From: Petaurus breviceps papuanus
Taxonomy: Eukaryota; Chordata; Mammalia; Diprotodontia; Petauridae
Reading direction: 5' to 3'
DNA length: 64,000 nt
Assembly: GCA_028583685.1 (NCBI GenBank)
Contig: JAMXIF010000073.1
Span: 11,402,544 to 11,466,543, forward strand
Shown here: one piece after another, positions 45,415 to 56,667 of the stretch
Layout: each line of letters begins with the position of its first letter
Position numbering within the stretch: the stretch's first letter is position 1
Made by a program: the position numbers and the translations under genes
The notes under the pieces: model-generated
Databases searched by the model: none
What the model was told of the DNA's origin: nothing
The model's input: the letters and a program-made list of their open reading frames with translations, nothing else

Positions 45415-45918
45415 AGCAGCTAATATTTATATAGCACTTACTAAGGTGAGGCACTGTGCTAAGGACTTTACAATTATTATTTCAATCCTCATAACACTGT
45501 CTAGAAGCAGCTACAATTATAATCGCCATTTTACACTTGTGGGGCACTAAGTGGTGCAGTGGATAGAGGGCCAGGCCTGAAGTCAGGAGAATTCATATTC
45601 CTTATTTCAAATTTGGCCTAGACACTTAAAAACTATGTGACCCTGGGCAAGTCATTTAACTCTGCCTCAGTTTCCACATCTGTAAAATGAGCTGGAGAAG
45701 AACATAGCATTGACTCCAGTATCCTTGCTAAGAAACCCCATATGGGGTTGTGAAGAGTTGAACACAACTGAAGAACAAAATTTCCACTTGAGGAAACTGA
45801 GGCAAACAGTGGCTAAGTGACTTGCCCAGGGTCACACAGCTAGTTACTACTGACCTAGATTTGAACTCAGGTCTTCCTGACTCTGGGCCCAGTACTCTAT
45901 CCACCTAGCTGTCAATAT
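45415..45918 (-). mobile_element. MIR-type SINE split by a MAR1-like SINE
   Basis: Tail part at 45415-45537 (AGCTAATATTTATATAGCAC), core and head part at 45782-45918. The insertion between them is at 45540-45780. Confidence 0.75.
45540..45780 (+). mobile_element. MAR1-like long SINE inside MIR
   Basis: GGGGCACTAAGTGGTGCAGTGG head to CACAACTGAAGAACAAAA. A near-repeat ending (A/C)CACTTG lies on both sides. Confidence 0.8.
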
Positions 45919-45939
45919 TTCATTGCTGATAAAGTTTGG

Positions 45940-46200
45940 TGGTAGTGTTATGGGGTCATTTCAGTCATGCCCAACTCTTTGTGACCCCATTTGGCGTTTT
46001 CTTGGCAAAGATACTGGAGTGGTTTGCCATTTCCTTCTCCAGTTCATTTTACAGATGAGGATACTGAGGCAAACAGCATTATGTGATTTGCTGAGAGTCA
46101 CACAGCTAGTAAGTGTCTGAGGCCAGATTTGAATTTAGGAAGATGAATCTTTCTGACTTCAGGCTTAGCCTTCTATCCTCTGTGCTACCTAACTGCCCAG
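45940..46200 (-). mobile_element. MAR1-like long SINE
   Basis: GGGGTCATTTCAGTCATGCCC to CTGTGCTACCTAACTGCCC. Confidence 0.85.
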
Positions 46201-46563
46201 ATAAAGTTTATACCTGTGCTAAGAGCTTTGACCTGCTGTATCCCAAAAGAGATAAAAAGGAAAAGGACCCATATGTACAAAAATATTTATAGCAGTTCTT
46301 TTCTGGGAGTAAAGAATTGGAAATTGAGGGGATGCCCATCAATTGGGAAATGGCTGAACAAATAGTGCTATATGATTATGATGGAATACTATTGTACTAT
46401 AAGAAATGATGAGCAAGATACTCTCAGAAAAACCTAGGAAGACTTACATGGATTGATACAAAGTGAAATGTACTGGGTACAAAGTAACAGCAGCACTGTA
46501 AAATGATCAGCTGTGAATGAATTAGCTATTTTCAGCAATACAATGGTCCATCTGAAGGACGTA

Positions 46564-48483
46564 CCGTGTTTCCCCGATAATAAGACACTGTCTTACTAAT
46601 TTTTTTGGACAGAAAAACACCAGAGGTCTTATTTTCAGGGGAGGGCTTATTTTAATGAACATTGACAGCAATTTTAATAAACAGGTAAATTTGAACAAAA
46701 AAAATGTACCTTTATTCAATAATGATCATGTCATCTTCTTCAACAACATCGTCATAAGTGTCCATACACTGAATTCCGTCCTGGATGTCTTGTGCCTCCA
46801 TTTCCTTCAGAAGAAGTGGACCCAATCTGTCATGTCCAGCAATATAGCTCTCTTTAAATGAATATGTCTTGTCCAGGTAACCTGCTCGTAGTGCCTTGGT
46901 GACACAGCTGTCAGTAATTTTATCCCATGACTTCTTCACCCAAGTCACGACTTCTTGCAGACAGGGCTTCACAAAGTTTCCACGCTGATTTCTTTCCATT
47001 CTATTTTCAATGTAGTCATTGACTTCCATGCGCAAATGGTCCTTGAATGGCTTCTTTATTGCAATATCAAGGGTCTGGAGATAGGCAGTCATTCCTGCAG
47101 GAATCATTACTTGATCTATTCTTCTCTCTGCAAGGAAGTTCTTCATTTCTTTAGTGCGGTGAGTGCTGGCTGAATCCCAGACTATCAGACCTCTTTGGTT
47201 ACCTCGCATAACAAGTGGCAGCGTTAAATCAACCCACTTTCTTATAACGGCTTGCGTACACCAGGCTTTTTCGGTTTCAAGAACGTAAATGCCAGATACA
47301 CGTTCAATCTTCTTTCTTGCCCTTACTGATGATTAGAAGTGTGGCTATCTTTCCATCCAAACGAATTGCCAAAACACAGGTGACCCGTGCACTTTCATAG
47401 CCAGTGGTGGGAATGTAGGTTGACGTTGCACCCCTGTGATGAATTGTTGTTTGAGATCCTTGTCCCATAAACACTGCAGTTTCATCCATAGCAATCATAT
47501 TGCAGGTTTGGTACTTGGAAATGTCGATCCTATCAATAAAGGACTTGAATGCAAGTGCATGTTTAATAACTTCAGCATCTTCCAGCTTAAACAGTGTTGT
47601 TGATCTTCTTAGGGACAGTTCATACCGTTGAAGGAAGCCGTCTAACCAGTGTTGTGATGCTTTGAATCCTTCTGAGACCATTTCAAACTCTGGTGCCATT
47701 GAAAGGGCAAATGCTTGAATATCAGCCCTGTGCACAACCAAGGCCTTTGCTCTCCTGTCAGCAATCCATTCACCAATGAGGATCTCCAAGTCAGGATATA
47801 AGGGCTGCCAACCTGATCCAGACCTGTGCTTTTTCCCTTTTCCCTCATCCACCTGTTGATTGAGGTTATTATAATCTGCTCTCCATTTTCTGACCATTCG
47901 AAGATCCAAAAGTTTTTCTTTACAGAAAACTGCAAGATTCTTGCCATGTGACTCCTCTACAATTGCTTTCTTATACTCAACAGTATATGGTAGCTCTTCC
48001 TTTTTGTACTCATGTCTGGGGGTCAAAACAGACAGAATAATAAAATTATGACCATCAGTCCTTCTTTTCACTCCATCATGCCCCCTGAGTTCTTTTTTCC
48101 TCCATCATGCCCTTTTTATCCTCCATCATGCCCCCTCACTCCCGCTTACATACTGGGTTTTTATGTTGTCCTGCCTCAGCTCTCCTCCGCGGCACTGCTC
48201 TCAATGGCACCAGCAAGCAAATCACTGGGGAAGAACAGGATGACGTGCTCACTGCTGCAGCTCTGATTGGATGCAGCTCAGAGCGCGGCATGCGTTTCAC
48301 CGGGGTGGGGGGGTGGTGCATACAGAGGGTACCGTAATGTAGCGTGTAGCGCAGGGGATCACCTTCACTACAGTAGCAATCTCAATAGGGCTTATTTTCG
48401 GGGGAGGGCTTATTTTAGAGGAATCTTACACAGTAAGGGGAGGGCTTATTTTTGGGATAGGTCTTATTATCGGGGAAACACGG
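46564..48483 (-). mobile_element. Tc2/pogo-like DNA transposon, near-complete autonomous copy
   Basis: 1920 bp flanked by TA at 46562-46563 and 48484-48485. The 23-bp terminal inverted repeats (CCGTGTTTCCCCGATAATAA, then GAC) are identical. Next to the left end lies an almost perfect palindrome around AAGACACTGTCTT, and next to the right end are three GGGCTTATTTT(C/T)GGG-type repeats. It carries a minus-strand transposase with pogo-type DNA-binding and DDD domains. The TA duplication, end sequence and DD35D spacing point to the Tc2/pogo branch of Tc1/mariner (compare mammalian Kanga elements). Perfect ends and an almost open frame suggest recent activity in this lineage. Confidence 0.92.
46712..48013 (-). 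pseudogene. Tc2/pogo-like transposase, frame-damaged
   Basis: Best start is the ATG at 48011-48013 (MSTKRKSY), giving roughly 430 residues, usual for pogo transposases. Order: a psq/Brinker-like helix-turn-helix (VEYKKAIVEESHGKNLAVF, WRADYNNL), a CENP-B-like helix-turn-helix (HWLDGFLQRYELSLRRST region), then the DDE_1 catalytic domain. Catalytic aspartates are seen in MIAMDETAVF, LIVWDSASTH and TLDIAIKKPFK; 35 residues separate the second and third. The C-terminus is acidic (VVEEDDMIIIE). Two frame breaks are visible: one just after the start near 47990-48000 (about five extra bases by comparison with the usual KRKSYTVEYK order) and one near 47304-47320 between ISKGKK and IERVSG. The gene cannot make a full protein as it stands. 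It lies inside an L1 and has no host neighbours. Confidence 0.88.
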
Positions 48484-48834
48484 TAGGATGAAAAATATTA
48501 TCTGTCTCCAGAGAAAGAACTGATAGTGTCTGAATATAGATGAAACAGCTTTTGTTGTTTTTTTCACTTTATTTTTGTTGAGGGCTTTTTTATCCATGTT
48601 TTCTTTCACAAATGACTATTATAGATATGTTTTGCAAGACTACACATATGTAACTTACATGGAATTGCTTGCCTTCTCAATGGGAGAGGGGGAAAGGAGG
48701 AAGGGAGAGAATGTGGAACTCAAAGTTTTAAAAACAAATGTTAAAAATTGTTTTTATATGTAACTGGGGGAATATTAAATACTAAATAAATTTTTAAAAG
48801 AGCTTTGACCTGGCCTTTAAGAGAGGTCCTCTTG

Positions 48835-49134
48835 GGGTGGCCAGGTAGCACAGCGAGTAAGAGCACCGGCTCCAGTGTTGGGATGACCTGGAGATCGAAT
48901 CCCGGGCTCAGACACTTAGCACCCACCCAGAAACACCTGGCTGTGTAACCTTGAGCAAGTTACTTAACCCCAATTGCTTAGGGGCAGCCAGGTGACTCAG
49001 CTAGTAGGAGCACTGGCTTCAGTGTCGGGATGACCTGGGGATCAAATCTAGGCTCAGATACTCAGCACCACACCCAGAAATAACTGGCCATGTAACCTTG
49101 AGCAAGTTACTTAACCCTGATTGCTTAAAAAAAA
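48835..49134 (+). mobile_element. Dimeric tRNA-like SINE, copy 3 (best preserved)
   Basis: Two complete monomers joined at CCCCAATTGCTTAGGGG, ending in an A tail, with B boxes GAGATCGAATCC and GGGGATCAAATC. AAGAGAGGTCCTCTTG (16 bp) flanks it at 48819-48834 and 49135-49150. Confidence 0.94.
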
Positions 49135-49154
49135 AAGAGAGGTCCTCTTGAGGG

Positions 49155-49755
49155 ATGGTGTCTATACCCAAGCAGAGACTTGGTTCCTTGGAAAGAAGCC
49201 TGCATATGTCCACTTGGACATCATGCAGCAGCCCCAAGAGAGGGGGACCTGATGTCAGATGGAGACAAAATTTGATGTGGAGACCCAGACTAATGTGGTT
49301 CAGAGAAATACACTAAAATCTGAAAGAAGTCCAGGATGGCCATGTGAATTCTCCTTTTCTCTGTTCCCCTTAAAGAGAACATACTTCCAGATAAAGTCTT
49401 AAAGGGGAAAGTTGAGCACATTAGGGAGACATGAAGTTGAAGAATGACCTATACTGATATTTTCACTGGTGTTGTGAGATATGTAGACTGTTTAATTCCT
49501 GAAGAAATACCAGAAGGGAGGACCATTTTAAGTTATTTTCTCTCATTGGAAGAATAAGGGGAGCATACTATAAATCTAGAATGCCATATTGATCCCTTTG
49601 GAAGGGAAAGGCCCATTGGAAAAAGGGAGAATCATTATCTCCACTGTCTATGGGCTGAGGTGCAAATCCTTTGAATTTCTTATGGGTCTAACTAAAACCT
49701 GTTCTATATTAGATGACTCATTAGTCTGGGTCCTAGCATGAGAGCTAAAGGCCCC
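49155..49755. other. Unrecognised sequence
   Basis: No family or coding signal recognised; could be the interior of an old element. Confidence 0.35.
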
Positions 49756-49758
49756 TTT

Positions 49759-49759
<1 letters not shown>

Positions 49760-49804
<45 letters not shown>
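49760..49804. repeat. (TG)n microsatellite
   Basis: About 22 uninterrupted TG units. Confidence 0.95.
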
Positions 49805-49806
<2 letters not shown>

Positions 49807-49884
49807 TGACCTGGGTGTGAGAGATATTACTCATGAAGTTATTTGATGAAAAGTCACCAAGATTGAATCCAGACTGTCTGAGTT

Positions 49885-50000
49885 CAGATATGTCACTTAT
49901 TAGGTATTGAACTAGTTCTTGGGGAGACAGCAACAAAAATGAAACAATTCCTGTCCTAAAGAGCTTGCACCCTGTGGGGTAGGGCAATACATATGCCCAA
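49885..50000 (-). mobile_element. L2-tailed repeat fragment
   Basis: ACTTATTAGGTATTGAACTAG ... TCCTGTCCTAAAGAGCTTGC. Confidence 0.5.
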
Positions 50001-50009
50001 ATAGAGCGC

Positions 50010-50660
50010 ATGCTCCTGCTAGCCATGCCCAGCAGAAACCTAGAACCACTGTTCCTGGCTGTACAGAAAACCCCACTTGCCTTTCTTTCTTTTCATCGAG
50101 GCTTTGCGCAACTCTGCCTCACTTAAATCCAATTCACACAGGAGTCAAGAAATCACACTGTGATGTCATTGGTCCTCTAGGAAAAGGAAAGACAAACAAC
50201 AGCAACAAGACCTAATCTAGTCAGCAGACCCTGGGACCTACAGGCCTATTTTAATTTGTATGGCTAATTTAATTTATTTCAGGCTTCTTATGGCTCAGAA
50301 AAGACCTCACTGAGTTCTTATCCTTCCCTCTTAAACATTCAGAGGTAAAACATACAAATAACCTCTAGTGTAATAGGTTTGACTCAGAGTATACTGCTTT
50401 GGTAGTCCTTCATTAAAGGATTCCAAAGTAATTAGATATCCAAGCATTGAGTCTCTTTCCTCCCCCTCCTTCCTGTGTGATTTCAGTTAATAACATATGC
50501 TGATATCATTCCTGATGGCATCATGCATGCAACTTAAATTCTTAGACTTTAGACTATGTTCAAAGAGAAAGAAAAACAAGAATATTTTGTTTTTCATGAA
50601 GATAGAATCAAGTCCCATGCAAAAAGTGCCAGTGACCATTTTGTGGTTGATTAGTTGTTT
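50010..50660. other. No recognised feature
   Basis: Apparently single copy. Confidence 0.35.
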
Positions 50661-50664
50661 TTCA

Positions 50665-50880
50665 GTAGCATCTGTTTATGACCCCATTGGCAGAGATGCT
50701 GGAATGGTTTGCCATTTCCTTCTCCAGCTCATTTTACAGATGAGGAAACTGAGGCAAACAGGATTAAGTGACTTGCCCAGGGTCACACAGCTAGTAAGTC
50801 TCCGAGGTTGGCTTTGAACTCAAGTCTTCCTGACTCCAGGTCTGGTGCTCCCTCCACTGTGCCACCTAGCTGCCTTAGTG
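50665..50880 (-). mobile_element. MAR1-like SINE
   Basis: GACCCCATTGGCAGAGATGC to CACTGTGCCACCTAGCTGCC. Confidence 0.85.
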
Positions 50881-50929
50881 ACCATTTAGTTGTTGAATCC
50901 CACTAGGAGGAAGAAGTTATCTTTTTGTA

Positions 50930-51175
50930 TATATTATCAGAGGTTCCAGAACTGCAGGGAACTTCCCAGGTCATTCAGGTCAATTACTTTATTTTATAGA
51001 TCATTGAATAATTGTTTGAGAACTAGAAGGGACCCAAGAAGTCATTCAGTCCAACTCCCACTCCCCCATTGTATAGATGAGGAAACTGAAGTCCCAACTG
51101 AGCCAACGTCATACAGGAAGTTTCAGTCCAAAATTTCAAACCCAAGTCCACTGCTATTCTTCTGTACCACAGAGT
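50930..51175 (-). mobile_element. MIR-type relics
   Basis: Two overlapping inverted core fragments (CCAGAACTGCAGGGAACTTCC and GAACTAGAAGGGACCCAAGAAG, then GATGAGGAAACTGAAGTCC). Confidence 0.5.
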
Positions 51176-51278
51176 TATCTTCAGTGGAATCAAAGGTGTT
51201 GGAAAGGATCATTCAGTTTGTTGGGAGGATTCTTTTATTTGGGGAGGAGGGGGGAGGAGTTGCACAGAGCATTCTTTA

Positions 51279-52090
51279 TTTTTTTTAAATAGTATTTTAT
51301 TTTTTCCCCCAATTACACGTCAAGACAATTTTTAGCATTCATTTTTCCAAGATTTTGAGTTCCACATTCTTCTCCCTCCTTCCCTTCCCTCCCTTCTCTG
51401 AAAATGGTAGGCAATTTGATATAGATTATACATGTGCTATCATGTAAAACATATTTCCATATTAGTCACAGTTGTGAAAGAAGAAACAGATCAAAAGGAA
51501 AAAAACATGAAAAGAATAAAGTAGGTGACAAAAATAGACTTCAATTTGCTTTCAGAGTTCATCAGTTCTTTATCTAGATGTGGATAACATTTTCCTTCCT
51601 TTGTGCTTGTCTTAGTCCTTTGTACTTGTCTTAGATCACTGTGTTGCTGAGAAAAGCTGAGTCATTCATAGTTCATCATCTCACAGTGTTGCTGATACTA
51701 TGTACAATGTTTTCCTGGTTCTGCTCATTTTACTTTGCATCAGTTCATACAAGTTTTTCCAGAAATCTGACTGTTCATCATTTCTTATTGCACAATAGTA
51801 TTGCATTACATTCATATAACACACCTTGTTTAGCCATTCCCCAATTAATGGGCATCCCTTCAATTTCCAGTATTTTGCCACCACAAAAAGGGCTGCTATA
51901 AATATTTTTGCACATGTAGGTCCTTTTCCCTTTCATAGCTTTAGGATATAGACCTAGTAGTGATATTGCTGGACCAAAGGGTATACACATTTTTTTTTGC
52001 CCTTTGGGCATAGTTACAAATTGTTCTCCAGGATGGTTGGATCAGTCCACAACTCCTCCTCCAACAATGCACTAGTGTCTTCATTTATTG
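51279..52090 (-). mobile_element. L1 3' end
   Basis: Antisense 3' UTR and ORF2 end; TTTAGCCATTCCCCAATTAATG and GCTGCTATAAATATTTTTGC align with the copies at 32283 and 46236. Confidence 0.85.
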
Positions 52091-52137
52091 CCAGGATTCT
52101 TCTTGGTGCTCATTAGTATTCTGAGAATTTAATCAAG

Positions 52138-52272
52138 GTCAGCTAGGGAGCACAGTGGATAGAGCATTGGCCCTGGAGTTAGAAGGACCTGAGTTCTAAT
52201 TTAGTCTCAGACACTTGCTAGCTGTGTAACAATGGGCAAGTCACTTAACCCTGATTGCCTCAAATTATATAT

Positions 52273-52343
<71 letters not shown>
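52138..52343 (+). mobile_element. SINE with a (GA)n tail
   Basis: SINE body at 52138-52268 (GTCAGCTAGGGAGCACAGTGG head) followed by TA steps and about 32 GA units at 52277-52340. AATCAAG at 52131-52137 and 52344-52350 brackets body and microsatellite together. Confidence 0.85.
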
Positions 52344-52344
<1 letters not shown>

Positions 52345-52364
52345 ATCAAGTACTGAAGTTCCCT

Positions 52365-52990
52365 CTATGTGTCAAGCACTGTGTTAGGTCCTAGGGATAC
52401 AAATATAAGAAATGAAACCATCCCTGTTTGCAAGAAACTCACATTCTAATGGAAGAGAGAACAAAGACATATAAGTATATACAGAATAAGTGTGATAAGG
52501 ATTAAAACACATAAACAAAGTAGTTAGGGAGGGCATTAGCATTTAAGGGGATCAGGATGGATTTTATGTGTAAGATGGTCCCTTGGCTGGAAGAGAGGGA
52601 TCCTACCAGGTAGAGATGAGACAGAAGTGCATTACAGGCATGGGGGGGCCAGCCACTGCAAAGGCATGAAGACAGGAGATGGAGTATCTGAAGGTCAGTT
52701 TGACTGGAATGCATGTCATGTCATGGAATGTGGGAGGGGAAGGTATGGATGATGAGGCTAGAAAGATAGATTGGTGATAGGTGTGAAGGGCTTTTAAAAC
52801 TAAACAGAGTCACTAGAGACAATAGGAAACCACTGTAATTGATTGAGTATAAGAGTGAAATGATAGATAAAAATTATCATGGAAGAGATATATTGGATGG
52901 ACTTAAGACAGGGAGACCCTTTAGGAATCTGTTGCAGTAATCTAGGCTAAAGGTAATAGGGACCTGAACTAAGTAGTTGTACAAGTAATA
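52365..52990 (-). mobile_element. Long L2-tailed repeat
   Basis: TGTGTCAAGCACTGTGTTAGG through CTGTTGCAGTAATCTAGGC; same family as 44140-45075. Confidence 0.65.
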
Positions 52991-53004
52991 GTCACAATAA
53001 TAGC

Positions 53005-53245
53005 TAAAACATATATCACATACTATGTGGATGGCATTGTGCTTAGCACCTTACAATTATTTTCTCATTTGATCATCACAACACTGGGAGGTTAAGCGCT
53101 ATTATTATTACAGTTTTACAGATGAAGAAAATGAGGCAAACAGAGGCTGTGACTTGCCCAGGGTCACATGGCTAATAAATGTCTGAGGCTGGATTTGAAC
53201 TCAGGTTTTCCTGACTCTAGGTCTGGTGCTCTGTCCGATGAGCCA
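53005..53245 (-). mobile_element. MIR-type SINE
   Basis: Tail (CATATATCACATACTATGTG), core (GACTTGCCCAGGGTCACATGG) and head (CTCTGTCCGATGAGCCAACC). Confidence 0.75.
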
Positions 53246-53249
53246 ACCA

Positions 53250-54310
53250 AGTGATACATGGAAGGAGGGGGAGTGAGGAGTAGAGGGCAATGCCAACGTT
53301 ATGACCATGGGATACTGGAAGAATGTTGGTGGCTCAAAAGGGGAGAAAGATTTGCAAGGGAGGTAAGTTTGTGGGGGAGACATAGTGAGTTCTGTTTTGG
53401 ATGTCTTTAACATGAATTGGTTTAATTGTCATGATCTTCTGAGTCCATTTATCCCCCTTTAGCTAAATAGGATGAAATCGGGGTTAAGGAAAGTGAGAAT
53501 AAAAGACTACTTGAATGGAAATTGTCAGGAATTTCTGAAATTACTAGAATCAACTATCCTCTTGAGAAAATAGAAGATAGAAATAATTTTTGTGAAAGTG
53601 ACCTTAGACAAACATAAAATAAGGTCAGGAGTAGAATTTATTATGTAAAAAATCAGGGATAGTAATCATGATCTCAAAGTTAAAGCTAAAATAGATTTAA
53701 TCAAAAGAGAAAAATAGGGAACCTATACTGTGTCAGCCATATTAAGTTTTGGACCATATAAAATAACTAGATAGTATTAAAAATAGGAGAGTATACTGCC
53801 AAAACAGACACAGGAACTATGCAAATATAAACACAAACACCTTTTATACAAAGTTAGATCTAAATAATTGAAGGAATATTCATTGGGCATGAGTAGGTAA
53901 AGCTAATATAATTTTTAAAATGACAATTTTACATATTTATGTAATGTCATTTAAATTACATTACTAAAAAGTATCTTACTGAGTCAGAAAAAAATAATAA
54001 CTGGGTTTGTTTGGAAGAACAGAATCAGGAACTTCAAGGAAACTAGGCGGAAAAGTTGTGAAGGAACTAGATTCAGTAGTGTCAGACCTTAAACCATATT
54101 ATAAAGTGAGAGCCGTGTTGAAGTGTAAAATGGATAATTTTGATTATTTCATTTCAAATTAAAATTTTCTTTATAAATAAAACCCATGTAGCCAAGAATG
54201 GAGGGAATGCAGAAAGGTTGGGGGGGGGGGGAATCTTTCATAGACAGTCTCCTAGATAGAATATGATTAGGTCAGAATATTGTGGGGTAGGAAATGAGTT
54301 GGTGGATTTA
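53250..54310. other. L2-tailed repeat remnant, then unrecognised AT-rich DNA
   Basis: 53265-53415 matches the TTCTGTTTTGGATGTCTTTAA end of the long L2-tailed family. From 53420 to 54310 I recognise nothing. Confidence 0.4.
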
Positions 54311-54319
54311 GAAAAGCGT

Positions 54320-54790
54320 AGAAAGACTTGGACTTATGAAGGAAGATGCTATCCACCTTCAGAGAAATAGAGGACAAGTGGAAATCAGCAGAATATGGTC
54401 TCACATGCATGCATTTGAGTGTATATGTGTATGTTTATGTATATCTGTGCGTATATGTACAAGACATGGATACACACGGTGTACATACATGTATACATGC
54501 ATGCATGCATGTATCTGTGCTTAATTGTAGACTTCTGGGGGGGGGAGAAGGGCAAAAATACAAAGTAAAAAGGGCACAGCAGGGAACAAAAGTAAACCTA
54601 CAAGGAAGCAAAGAAAAGATGAACAGCTCTGTAGTATTTATTATATAGGTTTTCTTGAAATGTAAATTTTTTGCTTTATATTGAATCCTCTTTTTAAGTT
54701 CTGCTTTTTACATGGTAACATGTTTTTTTTCTTTCCTTATTTTGCATGTAAGTTTCAAATATATTTTTAAAACTTAAAAAAAAAAGAAAT
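54320..54790 (+). mobile_element. L1 3' UTR fragment
   Basis: GAAGGAAGATGCTATCCACC and TTCAGAGAAATAGAGGAC fit the L1 3' UTR order, ending in an A-rich tail at 54775-54788. A GTATATGTG/CATGCATG simple-repeat patch lies at 54415-54515. Confidence 0.6.
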
Positions 54791-54794
54791 TGGT

Positions 54795-55285
54795 TTTAAG
54801 AGCCTTTACACTCAGGATAAAATGACAAACCAAACATGACTGGCTTTGCTTAAGGTCTACAATATAACCTGGATATCAAATAAACTGAACAGTGCTACAA
54901 TTAGCCTTTGCTCATTCAGCTCTCTAGAGGCAGAATACCCTCCTGGCTTCCCTATCACAAAGTACCTGAATCTTACCAGTCCTCCATGGTTCAGCTCAAC
55001 TTCTTTTTCCTCTTCCATGCCTTCTTCAATGATTCAAACTAACACAATTCTTTTAAATTCAGATTATTTATATACACACATATGTATATGTGTAAAATAT
55101 GCCTCATAACGTCTAATACAGTTCAAGAGAAATCTCTGAAAAGCTATAAGAAAATATGTCATTTACCTTCTCTAAAATATTAACTCAAATTACAGATTTT
55201 TTAACTTCCAGGAAAGAAATCATATATGAAATGATGTGCAGGTGGAATAATAGACCAAGTGCTGCCCAATATAATGGAGAGAACT
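54795..55285. other. No recognised feature
   Basis: Apparently single copy. Confidence 0.35.
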
Positions 55286-55289
55286 CCAT

Positions 55290-56080
55290 GATTTAATTCA
55301 ACAAACATTTATTAAGCATCTACTGAATGCAAGATATTGTACTAGATGTTGGAAAATGCAGAGACAAAAATGAAACTCCCTGATTTCAAGGAGATTATGT
55401 TTCACAGGGGCAGCTAGGTGGTGCAGTGGATAGAACACCAAGCCTGGAGTCTGAGTTCTAATTCGGCCTTAGACATTTACTAGTTGTGTAACCCTGGGCA
55501 AGTCATTAACCCTGTTTGCCTCAATTTCCTCATCTATAAAATGAGTTGGAGGAGGAAATGGCAAACCATTCCAGTATATTTGCCAAGAAAACCCCCAAAG
55601 GGCTCATGAAGAGTGGGACATGACTGGAAAACAACTAAACAAAAACAAAGCTGTTCCAGTTTGACTGGAGTGTAGAATATACAAAGGGTAGAAATGTGAA
55701 ATGTCTGAAAAGTTAGACTGAGTCAGATTATGGGGGAAGGTTTTACATACTAGGCTCAAGCATTTTTACTTTATACTAGAGCCAATAGGGAGTCACTGAA
55801 GACTATTGAGCAGTGGAAGGACATGATCAGAAATAAGAGGAAGATTATTATGGCAGCCAAGCAGAGAATGGATTGGAAAGAGAAAAAAACTAGAAACAGA
55901 AAATCTTAAGGCTGTTATTATAGTGTAGGAGAACAGGGATGATGGCCTGAACTAAGGGGGCAGCCATGTGAGTGCAGAAGAGAGAATAAATGTGAAAAAT
56001 ATGGAGGACAAATTGATTAGACTAATCAATTTACTACATAGGGAGTGAATAAAAATGACAAATAGCTGGAATTTGAGAGT
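55290..56080 (-). mobile_element. Long L2-tailed repeat split by a MAR1-like SINE
   Basis: Tail at 55290-55405 (CAACAAACATTTATTAAGC), then resumes at about 55646-56080 (GGAGTCACTGAAG, GGACATGATCAGAAATAAG). Confidence 0.65.
55408..55643 (+). mobile_element. MAR1-like long SINE
   Basis: GGGGCAGCTAGGTGGTGCAGTGG to GGGACATGACTGGAAAACAAC. Confidence 0.87.
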
Positions 56081-56157
56081 CTGATAACAGGAAAGAACAG
56101 GAAATTTTGAAGGAAGGCAAGTTTACTGGGAAAGTAAACTTTTTTTGTGAATATGGT

Positions 56158-56403
56158 AACACTTCCCTCCTTACTTCTTTCCTTCTATTCTTTCTTCCTT
56201 TTCCTTCTTTTATTCCTTCCTTCCTTCTCTTTTCTCTCTATCCTTTTGCTTCTTTCGTTTCTTCCTGCATCTTTTCTCTTTCCATTCTTTCTTTCCTTCT
56301 ATTCTTCCTCCCTCCCTTTCTTTCCTTCCATTCTTTCTTCCTTTCCTTCCTTCCTCTACTCTTCTTTCTTTCTTTGCCTCCTTTCCCTTCCTTTTTTTCT
56401 TTC
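56158..56403. repeat. Polypyrimidine (CTTT/CTTC)n tract
   Basis: Imperfect CT-rich repeat of about 245 bp; its Phe/Leu/Ser-rich frames are not genes. Confidence 0.9.
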
Positions 56404-56667
56404 ACTTTTTATTAAAAGATACCTAATACAATAATAAATAAGGCAAGTCAGTAAACACAATAGCTTTTTTGGCAGGAGTAATTTTTTTCTGTGCAAAGAT
56501 ATTTACCATATATAAGCAAGAGTGAATCATTTTTCATTGCTACTCAACAGATAAATTCATTCCTGTTTCTTTACAAGGTTCTGCTTACTGAGCGGCATCA
56601 TTATTTTCTCCCTCACTCCAGTCCCTTCCCCACTCATCGAAAAGGCAAGAAATACAATAACATGGTG

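Larger units (their letters stand above)
46236..48797 (+). mobile_element. L1 3' end containing a nested DNA transposon
   Basis: ORF2 end and 3' UTR as at 500-1140, present in two pieces, 46236-46561 and 48486-48797. AAGAGCTTTGACCTG flanks the whole at 46221-46235 and 48798-48812, showing one L1 insertion later split by the DNA transposon. Confidence 0.9.

Noticed and set aside
49760-52340. Regular short repeats as a CRISPR-like array
   Set aside because: TG and GA microsatellites without spacers, in a vertebrate genome.
56107-56434. Phe/Leu/Ser-rich frames suggesting membrane proteins
   Set aside because: They are translations of a polypyrimidine tract.
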